From an uncultured Lachnospiraceae bacterium (GTDB lineage Bacteria; Bacillota; Clostridia; Lachnospirales; Lachnospiraceae): DNA of 64,000 bases. The notes under the pieces are model-generated. The model made no database searches, had not been told where the DNA came from, and saw only the letters and a list, made by a program, of their open reading frames with translations. The stretch spans positions 62,001 through 126,000 of the forward strand of contig CAJUNR010000005.1 of assembly GCA_910587765.1 (NCBI GenBank), in the 5' to 3' direction. The position numbers were made by a program, and so were the translations under genes. Shown in pieces: positions 26,954 to 36,124 of this stretch. Every line of letters starts with the position of its first letter. Position 1 is the stretch's first letter.

Positions 26954-29053
26954 ATGAAGTATTTGAATAGAATGACATCATGGATTATAAAAAACAAAAG
27001 TTTACTCGTAAGTGTATTGTTATTGACAATGACAATCGCAGTATTTGGACCAATTGAACTTTATTTTACCAATTGTGAAGAGTTTTGGTTTGGAGGTAAA
27101 GATATAGGACTTGTTACTATTATTTTAGCAAGCTGTTGCTTTATCGTTTTTGTGGTAATTGGATTTTTATTGAGAGAAAGAACCCGCGAAATATATAGTG
27201 GTTTTATATTTGCGTTTGGAATTGCGTTATATATTCAGGGTAATTTTGCAAATATTAATTATGGAACGCTAAATGGGGAATCCATTGACTGGAGCGTATA
27301 TTCAGTTTATGCAATTTTAGATACTGCAGGATGGATTCTTCTGATTGGCATAATTGTACTTTTGTGGTTTCGCAAACGAAATTTATTTTATAAAGTGCAG
27401 TGTATTGGCGCATTGTGGATTATAACAATTCAAGTAGTTACATTGATTATTCTTTTGATAACAACAGATGCTTCTAAAATAGAAAAATCGGAATATTATT
27501 TGTCAAATGAGAGGATATATGAAGTCTCTTCAGAAGAAAATATTATTATTTTTGTTTTAGATACATTTGACGATATGTATTTTCAGGAAATTATAGAAAA
27601 AGAACCGGAGAAATATAAAACAATTTTTACGGATTTTACACATTTTAACAATGCTTCTGCAGGCGGATGGATGACGAAATTAGGTATGCCGGCTATTATT
27701 ACAGGAGAGCATTATCCGGGAGAAATCACTTACTCAGAATATATTAGACAGGCATTTAATGAGGATAAATTATATTCAACTTTACAAGAACAAAATTATG
27801 ATGTATGTATTTATTCAAATTCGCTTTTTGTGCCAAATGACTCTGCTCAACTTGTTAATAATCAGGTATCAACAGGTTATACGGTATCATCCTATCCCCA
27901 ATTGGCACAAAAATACTTATCGTTGACACTGTATAAGTATATGCCACACATATTAAAAAAATATTTTTGGATTTATACAGGAGAATTTGAGCAATACAAA
28001 ACAGGAAATTCTGCGGAAACTTATGCAATTAATGATGGAGCTTATTTTCTTGGGCTAAAAGAGAATGGATTATCAATTAACCAAAATCAGAATGTTTTTA
28101 GATTGATTCATTTGAATGGTGTACATGTGCCGTATACCAAGGATGAGTATGCTCAACCAGCAAAACCAAAAGATACTTCTGCAGTTATCCAGGGAAAAGG
28201 TGCTTTATACATTGTTGAAAACTATATAAAAAAAATGAAAGAATTAGGAATATATGATGCGGCAACGATTGTGATTATGGCGGATCATGGCACAAGTGCG
28301 GCATCAACACTTGGAGCGCATGGAATTTTACTGATGAAAGAGAAACATCATAGAGGAGAGTACCGGGAATCTTCGGCACCGGTTTCTTATTATGATCTGC
28401 ATGCCACGCTGTTTCATGCATTGGGCATAGAAACAGAAGCCCCTACTTTGGGGGAAATATCAAACAGCGCAAGAGAACGATATGTTTATGGATATGAAGT
28501 GGATGATGACGGTAAAACCACAGCAGTAGAATATGTCATAGACGGCAATCTGAATTTTGACAATGCACTAAGAAAAACTGGAATTGTATTACAACTTGAT
28601 GCAATGAAAGAATATTATGAATATGGAGAAAATTTGACTTTTGGCGGCAACAATACTGTACAGCCCTATGTTCGTAAAGGCATAAGCTTTATAGATACTT
28701 TGGAATATTTGTGGACAGATGATAAAGAATGTGAATTTGAATTCAAATTAAAGACAAAACCCAAGAAAAATCTATTGGTAACGCTGGATATTATGACTGT
28801 ATACACAGATAATGGACCGCAGAAAGTAATAATTTATGCAAATGATGTTGAGCATGTTAGAAAAACTCTTTCAAGTGGTGAAAAGTTACAATTTCTGGTT
28901 CCAGGTACATTGATTAAAGATGACAAAACACTCACATTGCGATTAGAATTGCCGAATGCGGCTTCACCTGCGGAGTATAGTGAAGGAAATTCAGATCTTC
29001 GCATGCTTTCATTGGCTCTTCGAGGATTACAGATAGATGAAACGGATGATTAA
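26954..29053 (+). CDS. Membrane-anchored sulfatase/LtaS-superfamily protein
   Basis: About 699 aa. Four to five N-terminal membrane segments (to about residue 175) are followed by an alkaline-phosphatase-superfamily domain: FVLDTFDDMYF, a glycine-flanked ASAGGWMTKLGMPAI region where the catalytic residue normally lies, and IVIMADHGTS with metal-ligand Asp-His. A C-terminal extension (about 510-700) looks beta-rich. LtaS relatives transfer phosphoglycerol or phosphoethanolamine; with the phosphonate genes downstream it might instead handle a phosphonate group. The start is taken at ATG 26954, six bases after GGAG; ATG 26948 is too close to it. Confidence 0.8.
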   Translation: MKYLNRMTSWIIKNKSLLVSVLLLTMTIAVFGPIELYFTNCEEFWFGGKDIGLVTIILASCCFIVFVVIGFLLRERTREIYSGFIFAFGIALYIQGNFANINYGTLNGESIDWSVYSVYAILDTAGWILLIGIIVLLWFRKRNLFYKVQCIGALWIITIQVVTLIILLITTDASKIEKSEYYLSNERIYEVSSEENIIIFVLDTFDDMYFQEIIEKEPEKYKTIFTDFTHFNNASAGGWMTKLGMPAIITGEHYPGEITYSEYIRQAFNEDKLYSTLQEQNYDVCIYSNSLFVPNDSAQLVNNQVSTGYTVSSYPQLAQKYLSLTLYKYMPHILKKYFWIYTGEFEQYKTGNSAETYAINDGAYFLGLKENGLSINQNQNVFRLIHLNGVHVPYTKDEYAQPAKPKDTSAVIQGKGALYIVENYIKKMKELGIYDAATIVIMADHGTSAASTLGAHGILLMKEKHHRGEYRESSAPVSYYDLHATLFHALGIETEAPTLGEISNSARERYVYGYEVDDDGKTTAVEYVIDGNLNFDNALRKTGIVLQLDAMKEYYEYGENLTFGGNNTVQPYVRKGISFIDTLEYLWTDDKECEFEFKLKTKPKKNLLVTLDIMTVYTDNGPQKVIIYANDVEHVRKTLSSGEKLQFLVPGTLIKDDKTLTLRLELPNAASPAEYSEGNSDLRMLSLALRGLQIDETDD

Positions 29054-29059
29054 AAGATT

Positions 29060-30982
29060 ATGAGATACATTTCAACATTTTTCGGATATTTACTGTCCTT
29101 TTCCTTCGGCCTGACCAAAAGCTACATACCGGCGGTCTTTTTACTGACCGTTCTGTCCCGGCTCCTTCTTCTTCCTGTTTCCCTCTGGACGCAGAAGAAC
29201 AGCATTCGGATGGTTGAGATGCAGCCCGAACTGAACCGGATCGAGATCCGGTTTTTCGGTGACAGGGACAGAATCGCGGATGAAACAGCCGCCCTTTACA
29301 AAAAAAGAAACTACAACCCCTTTGCCGGAATCCTTCCTCTTCTGCTCCAGATTGTTATTCTGCTGGGAATTATCGAGGTTGTCCGGCATCCGGAGTACGC
29401 GTCTCTGGACATGTCTGACATGACCATGAGAAACATTGATTTTTCTGTTTATCCTTATGTGGCGGGAGGCTGGTACTGGCTGATGCCGGTTCTGGCAGCC
29501 GGCTCGGCTCTGCTTTTGAGTCTGGCGCAGAACCGTATGAACCCCCTGCAGGCGGAACAGTCCGCCGCCGGACAGCTCGGCACGGCCGCCTTTTCGGTGG
29601 GAATCGCGGCTGCACTGGGGGCGTTCGTTCCCGCCGGGGTAGGGGTTTACTGGATCTGCAGCAACCTGCTTACGATCGTCCAGCAGTTTCTACTGAACAG
29701 ACTGATTGACCCCCGCAGGTACATAGACCATGAGACTCTGGAAAACAGCCGGAAACAGCTGGAAGAACTGAAAAACATCGGCGGGAAAAGAAAACGGTTC
29801 GCCCCGAACCCCTGCGCGGCAAGGGAACGGGCCGATTATAAGCGGTTTTTCTCCGTGGCCAATAAACATCTCGTGTTTTACTCGGAAAACAACGGGTTTT
29901 ACAAATATTTTGAGAAGATCATCCACTATCTTCTGGCACACTCCAACCTGACGGTTCATTACATTACCAGCGACCCGGACGACCATATCTTCGAGATGGC
30001 GCGAGAAAACAGCCGGATCAGGGCTTATTATATCGGAGAAAGACGGCTGATCACGCTGATGATGAAGATGGATGCCGATATGGTGGTGATGACCATGCCG
30101 GATCTGGACAATTACCACATCAAGCGCAGCTATGTCCGCAAGGATACGGAGTATGTCTATCTGTTTCACTATCCGCTCAGTACGCATATGGTACTGCACA
30201 CAGGCGCACTGGACCACTATGACACCATCCTGTGCGTGGGGGAATTTCAGTTTGCGGAGATACGAAAGCAGGAACAGCTCTGCCGTCTGCCGGAAAAGAA
30301 GCTGGTGCTCTGCGGATACGGACAGCTGGAAAAACTGCAGGAAGCATACGACCGTTCGGAAAAACAGATACGGGACAGAAAGAAAATACTGATCGCCCCC
30401 TCGTGGCAGGAGGGAAACATACTGGATTCCTGTCTGGACGGCCTTTTAAAGGAACTGCTGGGAAAAGGAGCGGACGTAACGGTGAGGCCCCACCCGGAGT
30501 ATGTAAAACGTTACCGGGGGAGGATGGATGCCATTGTCGGCCGGTACCGGGAATATAAAGGAACGGACCTGGCATTTGAACTGGATTTTACCGCCAATAC
30601 CTCCATCTTTGATTCGGACGTGGTCATTACCGACTGGTCCGGAACCGCCTATGAATTTTCCTTTGTGACGGGAAAACCGTCAGTATTTGTGGATACGCCG
30701 ATGAAGGTCAACAACCCGGAGTATGAAAAACTGGGGATAGAACCGCTGGAAATTGCACTTCGGGACCAGGTTGGAATCCGCCTGGACCCCGGCCGGCTGG
30801 AAGGCGCCTGGGAGAAAACCGCAGAACTGTTTGAGCGGCAGAAGGACTATCAGGAGCGGAACATCAGGCTGAGAAACCAGTACATCGCCAATTACGGCCG
30901 CAGCGGGGAGGCCGGCGGAAAATATATCATAGAAAGCTTAAAAGAGAAAGCACAGGAACGAAAAAGGAGGAAGGAATCATGA
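29060..30982 (+). CDS. YidC/Oxa1-type insertase fused to a CDP-glycerol glycerophosphotransferase-like domain
   Basis: 640 aa. Residues about 1-235 look like a complete YidC/Oxa1/Alb3 core: LTVLSRLLLLPVSLWTQKNS, then MQPELNRIE, GILPLLLQIVILLGI and GVYWICSNLLTIVQQF. Residues about 270-625 resemble TagB/TagF glycerophosphotransferases: ILIAPSWQEGN, TVRPHPEYVKRY, DVVITDWSGTAYEFSFVTGKPSVFV. The second domain normally moves a phospho-alcohol from a CDP-activated donor. Here, next to genes for a CMP-activated hydroxyethylphosphonate, a phosphonate donor is a plausible substrate. Base composition turns sharply GC-richer at this gene compared with the four preceding ones. Confidence 0.85.
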   Translation: MRYISTFFGYLLSFSFGLTKSYIPAVFLLTVLSRLLLLPVSLWTQKNSIRMVEMQPELNRIEIRFFGDRDRIADETAALYKKRNYNPFAGILPLLLQIVILLGIIEVVRHPEYASLDMSDMTMRNIDFSVYPYVAGGWYWLMPVLAAGSALLLSLAQNRMNPLQAEQSAAGQLGTAAFSVGIAAALGAFVPAGVGVYWICSNLLTIVQQFLLNRLIDPRRYIDHETLENSRKQLEELKNIGGKRKRFAPNPCAARERADYKRFFSVANKHLVFYSENNGFYKYFEKIIHYLLAHSNLTVHYITSDPDDHIFEMARENSRIRAYYIGERRLITLMMKMDADMVVMTMPDLDNYHIKRSYVRKDTEYVYLFHYPLSTHMVLHTGALDHYDTILCVGEFQFAEIRKQEQLCRLPEKKLVLCGYGQLEKLQEAYDRSEKQIRDRKKILIAPSWQEGNILDSCLDGLLKELLGKGADVTVRPHPEYVKRYRGRMDAIVGRYREYKGTDLAFELDFTANTSIFDSDVVITDWSGTAYEFSFVTGKPSVFVDTPMKVNNPEYEKLGIEPLEIALRDQVGIRLDPGRLEGAWEKTAELFERQKDYQERNIRLRNQYIANYGRSGEAGGKYIIESLKEKAQERKRRKES

Positions 30983-31164
30983 TCATTGCCTATATTGACC
31001 CGTCCGTTGCAACCTATGCGATTCAGGCGGTTGCTGGAATTGTTGTAGCCGGAGGCGCCGTTCTTTCGGTAATGTGGAGAAAGGCCAGAAAAAAGGTCCA
31101 GCAGAAACTGAACCTTGATGAAAACAGCAGCAAAGAAGTAGAGGATGAAATTGAAGAACGTTAG
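30979..31164 (+). CDS. Small single-span membrane protein, likely partner of the YidC-TagF fusion
   Basis: 61 aa. A hydrophobic segment (about residues 6-31, YIDPSVATYAIQAVAG onward) is followed by a basic then acidic cytoplasmic tail. It overlaps the stop of the fusion gene by 4 nt (ATGA) and has a strong AAAGGAGGAAGG ribosome site, so it is almost certainly translated and coupled. I recall similar small proteins beside sulfatase and glycan genes in Lachnospiraceae but know no function. Confidence 0.75.
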   Translation: MIIAYIDPSVATYAIQAVAGIVVAGGAVLSVMWRKARKKVQQKLNLDENSSKEVEDEIEER

Positions 31165-31185
31165 TTCTTTTCGGGAGATCCATTT

Positions 31186-33195
31186 ATGAAAGCATTAATT
31201 CTAAACTCCGGAACAGGAAGCCGAATGGGGGTTCTTACCTCGGAACACCCGAAATGCATGACGGAAATAACGTCAAAGGAAACCATTCTGTCCCATCAGT
31301 TAAAACAGATTGCGGAGGCGGGGATTGAAGAAGTCGTCATGACCACAGGCCCCTTTGACAGTCTGCTTGTCAACTACTGTCAGAGCCTGGAACTGCCGGT
31401 TCATATCATATTTGTAAAAAATCCGGTTTACAGGGAGACCAATTATATTTATTCCATCTACTGTGCCAGGGAATATCTGAATGACGATATCCTTCTTATG
31501 CATGGCGACCTTGTATTTGAGAATACGGTCCTTGACGCGGTAATGGCTTCCGGGCAGAGCTGTATGGCCGTAAGCTCTACGCTTTCCCTTCCGGAAAAGG
31601 ACTTCAAGGCGGTCATTCGGGACGGGCGCATCACGAGGATCGGCATTGAGTTCTTCAATGAGGCCGTTGCGGCGCAGCCGCTTTATAAAATACTAAAAAA
31701 GGACTGGAACGTATGGCTTGACAGCATTACGGAATTCTGCGAATCGAATCAGGTGAAATGTTATGCGGAAAATGCGTTTAATAAAGTGTCCGACGCCTGC
31801 CTGCTCTATCCGCTTGATGTGAAGGGACAGCTCTGCAGCGAGATTGACAGCCCGGAAGATCTGGCGGTGGTATCCGGCAGGCTGAAAGAGGTGGAAAGCC
31901 GTACGGTTTACATGTGTTTTTCCACCGATATGATTCACAGCGGCCATATTGCAATCATAAAAAAGGCGCAGCACCTGGGCAAGCTTGTCATCGGCGTCCT
32001 TTCGGATGAAGCAGTGGTCAGCTACAAACGGTTTCCGCTCCTCCCGTTTGCGGAGAGAAAGGCAATGTTCGAGAATATTGCGGGCGTCCATAAAGTGGTG
32101 GAGCAAAAGACGCTCAGCTACCGGGACAATCTGGAGAAATATCAGCCTTCCATTGTTGTTCACGGCGATGACTGGACCGGCGGAGTACAGAAGCCGGTTC
32201 GTGACGAAGTCGTTTCCATCCTTGCGTCCTACGGGGGAAAGCTGGTAGAGTATCCTTACTCCCGGGAGGAAAGGTATGCGGATCTTGAAAAAAGAGCAAG
32301 GGCGGAACTTTCCACTCCGGATGCAAGGAGGGCGAGGCTGAAAAAGGCGCTTGCCATGAAAGGAATGATTTCCGCAATGGAAGCGCACAGCGGCCTGACA
32401 GGGCTGATTGTCGAGAACACCGTTGTGGAGGAAGACGGAGGTGCCCGCCAGTTTGACGCGATGTGGGTCAGTTCTCTGTGCGACTCCACCGCCAGAGGGA
32501 AACCGGATATTGAACTGGTGGATATGACTTCCCGCTTCCGTACCGTTGACGATCTCTGTGAAGTGACTACGAAACCGATTATCTTCGACGGAGATACCGG
32601 GGGACTTACGGAACACTTTGTGTATACCGTACGTTCCCTGGAGCGCATGGGCGTGTCCATGGTCATTATAGAAGACAAGACCGGACTTAAAAAAAATTCC
32701 CTGTTTGGCAATGAGGTCGCCCAGACGCAGGCCCCGGTTTCCGAATTTGCGGCCAAAATTGCCGCCGGAAAGAAGGCGCAGCGTACAAAGGATTTCATGA
32801 TATGCGCACGTATCGAAAGCCTGATCCTGGAACTAGGGATGGACGATGCGCTTCTGCGGGCCCGGGCCTTTACCGAGGCCGGCGCCGATGCAATCATGAT
32901 TCACAGCCGCAGGAAGGACCCGGCGGAAATTTTTGAGTTTGCCGGGAAATACAGGGCATGGAATCAGACAACGCCGCTGGTGGTCGTACCGACCGCCTTT
33001 CATACGGTGACCGAAGAAGAATTCAAGGCCCGCGGCGTCAACATCGTCATATACGCCAACCAGCTTACCAGAACCGGGTTCCCCGCAATGCAGAACGCGG
33101 CCCGGATGATTCTTAAAAACCACAGAGCGAAAGAATGCGACGATGTATGCATGCCCTTCGGGGAGATCATCCGCCTGATTCCCGAGGAACTCTGA
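31186..33195 (+). CDS. pepM: Trifunctional nucleotidyltransferase / cytidylyltransferase / phosphoenolpyruvate mutase
   Basis: 669 aa in three parts. Residues 1-225 are a MobA/LicC-like NTP transferase (LILNSGTGSRMG, HPKCMTEI, LLMHGDLVF). Residues about 238-370 are a TagD-like cytidylyltransferase (YMCFSTDMIHSGHIAIIKKA with HxGH). Residues about 390-669 are PEP mutase with the signature EDKTGLKKNS. PEP mutase makes phosphonopyruvate from phosphoenolpyruvate and starts nearly all phosphonate pathways. The cytidylyl domains would activate the final phosphonate as a CMP ester for transfer to glycan. The order mutase, dehydrogenase, decarboxylase in consecutive genes supports this. Confidence 0.92.
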   Translation: MKALILNSGTGSRMGVLTSEHPKCMTEITSKETILSHQLKQIAEAGIEEVVMTTGPFDSLLVNYCQSLELPVHIIFVKNPVYRETNYIYSIYCAREYLNDDILLMHGDLVFENTVLDAVMASGQSCMAVSSTLSLPEKDFKAVIRDGRITRIGIEFFNEAVAAQPLYKILKKDWNVWLDSITEFCESNQVKCYAENAFNKVSDACLLYPLDVKGQLCSEIDSPEDLAVVSGRLKEVESRTVYMCFSTDMIHSGHIAIIKKAQHLGKLVIGVLSDEAVVSYKRFPLLPFAERKAMFENIAGVHKVVEQKTLSYRDNLEKYQPSIVVHGDDWTGGVQKPVRDEVVSILASYGGKLVEYPYSREERYADLEKRARAELSTPDARRARLKKALAMKGMISAMEAHSGLTGLIVENTVVEEDGGARQFDAMWVSSLCDSTARGKPDIELVDMTSRFRTVDDLCEVTTKPIIFDGDTGGLTEHFVYTVRSLERMGVSMVIIEDKTGLKKNSLFGNEVAQTQAPVSEFAAKIAAGKKAQRTKDFMICARIESLILELGMDDALLRARAFTEAGADAIMIHSRRKDPAEIFEFAGKYRAWNQTTPLVVVPTAFHTVTEEEFKARGVNIVIYANQLTRTGFPAMQNAARMILKNHRAKECDDVCMPFGEIIRLIPEEL

Positions 33196-33250
33196 GAAGG
33201 ATACTGGGAGCGCTTATGAGAGAGCATGTATGGATACAGGAGGCAGAGCC

Positions 33251-34372
33251 ATGAAGGAACAGCAGATTTTAAACGCCTGCAATCATTACGAACAGCTCGA
33301 CCACTGTCTGAAAAACAGCGGTCAGAAAAAAATCCTGCTTGTATGCGGCAGTTCCATCCAGTATTTTCATATCGGCAGATATTTTGATACGCTGGAAAGC
33401 CGTCTCGGGATAAAAGTGGTCCGCTTCAGCGGCTTTACGCCGAATCCCCTCTACGGGTCGGTCGCAGAAGGAGTCCGGCTTCTGAACCGGGAGCACATCC
33501 GGCTGATCGCCGCCGTTGGCGGAGGGAGCGCAATGGATGTGGCCAAATGTATCAAGCTGTATGCGGATATGGACCATTCGCGCAGTTACCTGCAGCAGAC
33601 CATCGTGCCCAATGACATCCGGCTGATCGCGGTGCCCACAACCGCCGGAACCGGATCGGAAGCCACGCGGTATGCGGTCATTTATGAGAACGGGGAAAAA
33701 CAGTCGGTATCCGACGACAGTTGTATTCCCGACGCCGTCGTTGTCGACCCGTCTGTACTGAAAAGCCTTCCCCTGTACCAGAAAAAGGCAACCATGATGG
33801 ATGCGCTCTGCCATTCGATCGAAGCCTGCTGGTCCATTCATTCCAGTGAAGAAAGCCGGCAGTATTCCAGAACCGCCATTGAGCAGATCGTTGCCTGCAA
33901 AGACGCGTACCTTAAAAACACGGAGCAGGGGAACGCCGGCATGCTCAGGGCCGCCAATATGGCGGGAAAGGCCATCAACCTTGCACAGACGACAGCCGGC
34001 CATGCCATGTGTTACAGGCTCACAGGCCTCTACCGCATTGCGCACGGCCATGCGGCCGCCCTGTGTGTCTCCAGGCTTTTTCCCTACATGATAAAAAACC
34101 CCGGTCCATGTGCCGCCCCCGGAGGGGAAGCCTGGCTGAAAGAGCGCTTTGCGGAGATCGCCGGGGCCCTGGGCTGTAAAACGGCGGTGGAAGGCGCCGA
34201 AAGGTTTGACGGGATTTTAAAGGAGCTGGCTCTGGGGATTCCGAAAGCCGGACCAGACGATTATGAACGGTTAAAAACCTCCGTCAATCCGGAACGGCTG
34301 AAAAATAACCCGGTCCGGCTGGATACCGAAACCATCGACTGCCTCTATCATCAGATTCTTTCGGGCAGATAA
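33251..34372 (+). CDS. Iron-containing alcohol dehydrogenase, predicted phosphonoacetaldehyde reductase
   Basis: About 373 aa. The NAD-binding AAVGGGSAMDVAKC, VPTTAGTGSEAT and metal-binding MMDALCHSIEACW and YRIAHGHAAALC regions identify a group III iron alcohol dehydrogenase. Relatives next to PEP mutase and phosphonopyruvate decarboxylase reduce phosphonoacetaldehyde to 2-hydroxyethylphosphonate. No transaminase gene is present, so hydroxyethyl- rather than aminoethylphosphonate is the expected product. The start is ATG 33251 after AGGAGG; ATG 33230 lies upstream in frame. Confidence 0.9.
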   Translation: MKEQQILNACNHYEQLDHCLKNSGQKKILLVCGSSIQYFHIGRYFDTLESRLGIKVVRFSGFTPNPLYGSVAEGVRLLNREHIRLIAAVGGGSAMDVAKCIKLYADMDHSRSYLQQTIVPNDIRLIAVPTTAGTGSEATRYAVIYENGEKQSVSDDSCIPDAVVVDPSVLKSLPLYQKKATMMDALCHSIEACWSIHSSEESRQYSRTAIEQIVACKDAYLKNTEQGNAGMLRAANMAGKAINLAQTTAGHAMCYRLTGLYRIAHGHAAALCVSRLFPYMIKNPGPCAAPGGEAWLKERFAEIAGALGCKTAVEGAERFDGILKELALGIPKAGPDDYERLKTSVNPERLKNNPVRLDTETIDCLYHQILSGR

Positions 34373-34387
34373 AAGGAGACCATGGAA

Positions 34388-35509
34388 ATGAAAGCAGAAA
34401 AACTTGTTGAAATCATCGGTGCGGATTTTTATACGGGGGTTCCGGATTCACAGCTGAAGGCGCTCTGCAATTGTCTGATCCAAACCTATGGTATGGATCC
34501 GGAACATCATATCATTGCGGCCAATGAAGGGAACTGTGCGGCCCTGGCGGCGGGATACCATCTGGCAACCGGCAGAATCCCGGTCGTTTACATGCAGAAC
34601 AGCGGCGAGGGCAATATCATTAACCCCGCAGCGTCGCTTCTGAACGACCGGGTGTATGCGATTCCCATGGTATTCATCATCGGATGGAGGGGCGAGCCGG
34701 GGGTTCCTGACGAACCTCAGCACATTTTTCAGGGGGAAATCACCGTCCGTCTTCTTGAAACCCTGAACATCCGGACGTTTGTCATCGGGAAAGACACCAC
34801 AGACCGGGAGGTGGAAGCTGCCATGGCTTCGTTCCGGGAGAGGCTTGCAGCCGGCCTGGATGTGGCGTTTCTGGTCCGGAAAGACGCGCTTACCTGTGAA
34901 GGGAAAGTCCGATATGAAAACAGCAACGTGATGACCCGCGAAGAAGTAATCCGGCACGTGGTGGAGATTTCCGGCGAAGACCCGATCGTATCCACGACCG
35001 GCAAGGCGAGCCGTGAACTGTTTGAGATCCGCGCCGCAGGCGGCCAGAGCCACAAATATGATTTTCTCACGGTAGGCTCCATGGGGCACAGCTCTTCCAT
35101 CGCTCTTGGTCTGGCAGTCAGCCGGCCGGACAGGAAAATCTGGTGCATTGACGGTGACGGGGCGCTCCTGATGCACATGGGGGCCATGGCGGTGCTGGGT
35201 ACAAACGCTCCGAAAAACCTGGTGCATGTGGTTATAAATAACGGGGCGCACGAGACTGTAGGGGGCATGCCCACCGCCGCGGCGAAGCTTGATCTGGCGG
35301 CGGTTGCGAAAGCATGCGGCTATCCGTATGCGGCGTCGGTCGACAACTATGAAGACCTGGACAAAGAGCTTTTAAGTGCAAAGAAGCGGGAGGCATTGAG
35401 TTTTCTGGAAGTAAAATGTTCCATCGGTTCGAGAGGCAGCCTGGGACGGCCGACGACTACGGCGCTGGAAAATAAAAAGAATTTTATGGGATATTTGAAT
35501 GCGCAATGA
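34388..35509 (+). CDS. Phosphonopyruvate decarboxylase
   Basis: About 373 aa, the usual length for this thiamine-diphosphate enzyme. The N-terminal pyrimidine-binding part has FYTGVPDSQLKALCN and AANEGNCAALAAGYHLATG; the C-terminal part has the cofactor motif GDGALLMHMG...INNGAHETVGG. It converts phosphonopyruvate to phosphonoacetaldehyde, making the unfavourable mutase step irreversible. It is the last gene of operon B and is followed at once by a terminator. ATG 34388 is nine bases after AAGGAG; ATG 34382 is in frame but only three bases away. Confidence 0.93.
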   Translation: MKAEKLVEIIGADFYTGVPDSQLKALCNCLIQTYGMDPEHHIIAANEGNCAALAAGYHLATGRIPVVYMQNSGEGNIINPAASLLNDRVYAIPMVFIIGWRGEPGVPDEPQHIFQGEITVRLLETLNIRTFVIGKDTTDREVEAAMASFRERLAAGLDVAFLVRKDALTCEGKVRYENSNVMTREEVIRHVVEISGEDPIVSTTGKASRELFEIRAAGGQSHKYDFLTVGSMGHSSSIALGLAVSRPDRKIWCIDGDGALLMHMGAMAVLGTNAPKNLVHVVINNGAHETVGGMPTAAAKLDLAAVAKACGYPYAASVDNYEDLDKELLSAKKREALSFLEVKCSIGSRGSLGRPTTTALENKKNFMGYLNAQ

Positions 35510-35512
35510 TTA

Positions 35513-35543
35513 AATAAAGCAGGGCAATAAGTCCTGCTTTATT
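35513..35543. terminator. Bidirectional terminator between operon B and the convergent unknown operon
   Basis: AATAAAGCAGG (35513-35523) pairs with CCTGCTTTATT (35533-35543), giving an 11-bp stem with A/T runs on both sides. It lies between the stop codons of the two converging operons and can serve both. Confidence 0.8.
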
Positions 35544-36124
35544 CAATAACACGCAAATCCAATATTTCTTTCTTCAAGAGTTCCTGCATCTTCCCTTCTC
35601 ATTAAATATACAGTCAATTTAATTACAAAAAAATAATATCCTATTTGATTTAATGATGACAGTCTATGTATTCTTCCGTTTTTGATTCCATTCATGATCA
35701 AATTTTTGCTGAATGTATTCATTATCTCAAAATCAACAAACCTGTCTATCAACTCGCCATCTGGAATATACATATAATCAATCACTTTATTTTTCTTCAG
35801 ATCTGCCAAATTCCCTTCGTAAGCCTTCAACGGCATTACCGGAACCAGAACCAATTTATCCTTTTGGTCGATATGGCAGGAAGTTGATAATACGAATGCA
35901 TCTGATTTGAACATCTGCTGATTTCCGTTTTCATCAAAGTAATAAAACGGAACCGCTGATATAATATCTCCCTGAGACAATTCCGAAAGGGGATTCAGGG
36001 TTAAATATTTAATCTGTTCTCCATCTTTTTCAAACTGTGCTATTGCATCCCGTACACCTTCTTTCGTTCCCATGGGAACAGAAGGCAGGATACTATCCAC
36101 AAATTCAATAAATTCTTTTAGCAT
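35543..36124 (-). CDS. Hypothetical protein, third gene of an unknown operon
   Basis: 193 aa, unrecognised. The middle part (QGDIISAVPFYYFDENGN, then FVLSTSCHIDQKDKLVLVPVMPL) looks like a compact beta-rich domain with an STSCHID motif, somewhat like uncharacterised proteins carrying an S-x-x-C-D motif, and faintly like PemK/MazF openings. No signal peptide. It overlaps the previous gene by 7 nt, so the three genes 37193-35543 form one unit. Confidence 0.65.
   Translation of the reverse strand: MLKEFIEFVDSILPSVPMGTKEGVRDAIAQFEKDGEQIKYLTLNPLSELSQGDIISAVPFYYFDENGNQQMFKSDAFVLSTSCHIDQKDKLVLVPVMPLKAYEGNLADLKKNKVIDYMYIPDGELIDRFVDFEIMNTFSKNLIMNGIKNGRIHRLSSLNQIGYYFFVIKLTVYLMRREDAGTLEERNIGFACY

Noticed and set aside
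31693..32616. 307-codon frame opposite the PEP mutase gene
   Set aside because: An antisense shadow of a gene with complete catalytic motifs.
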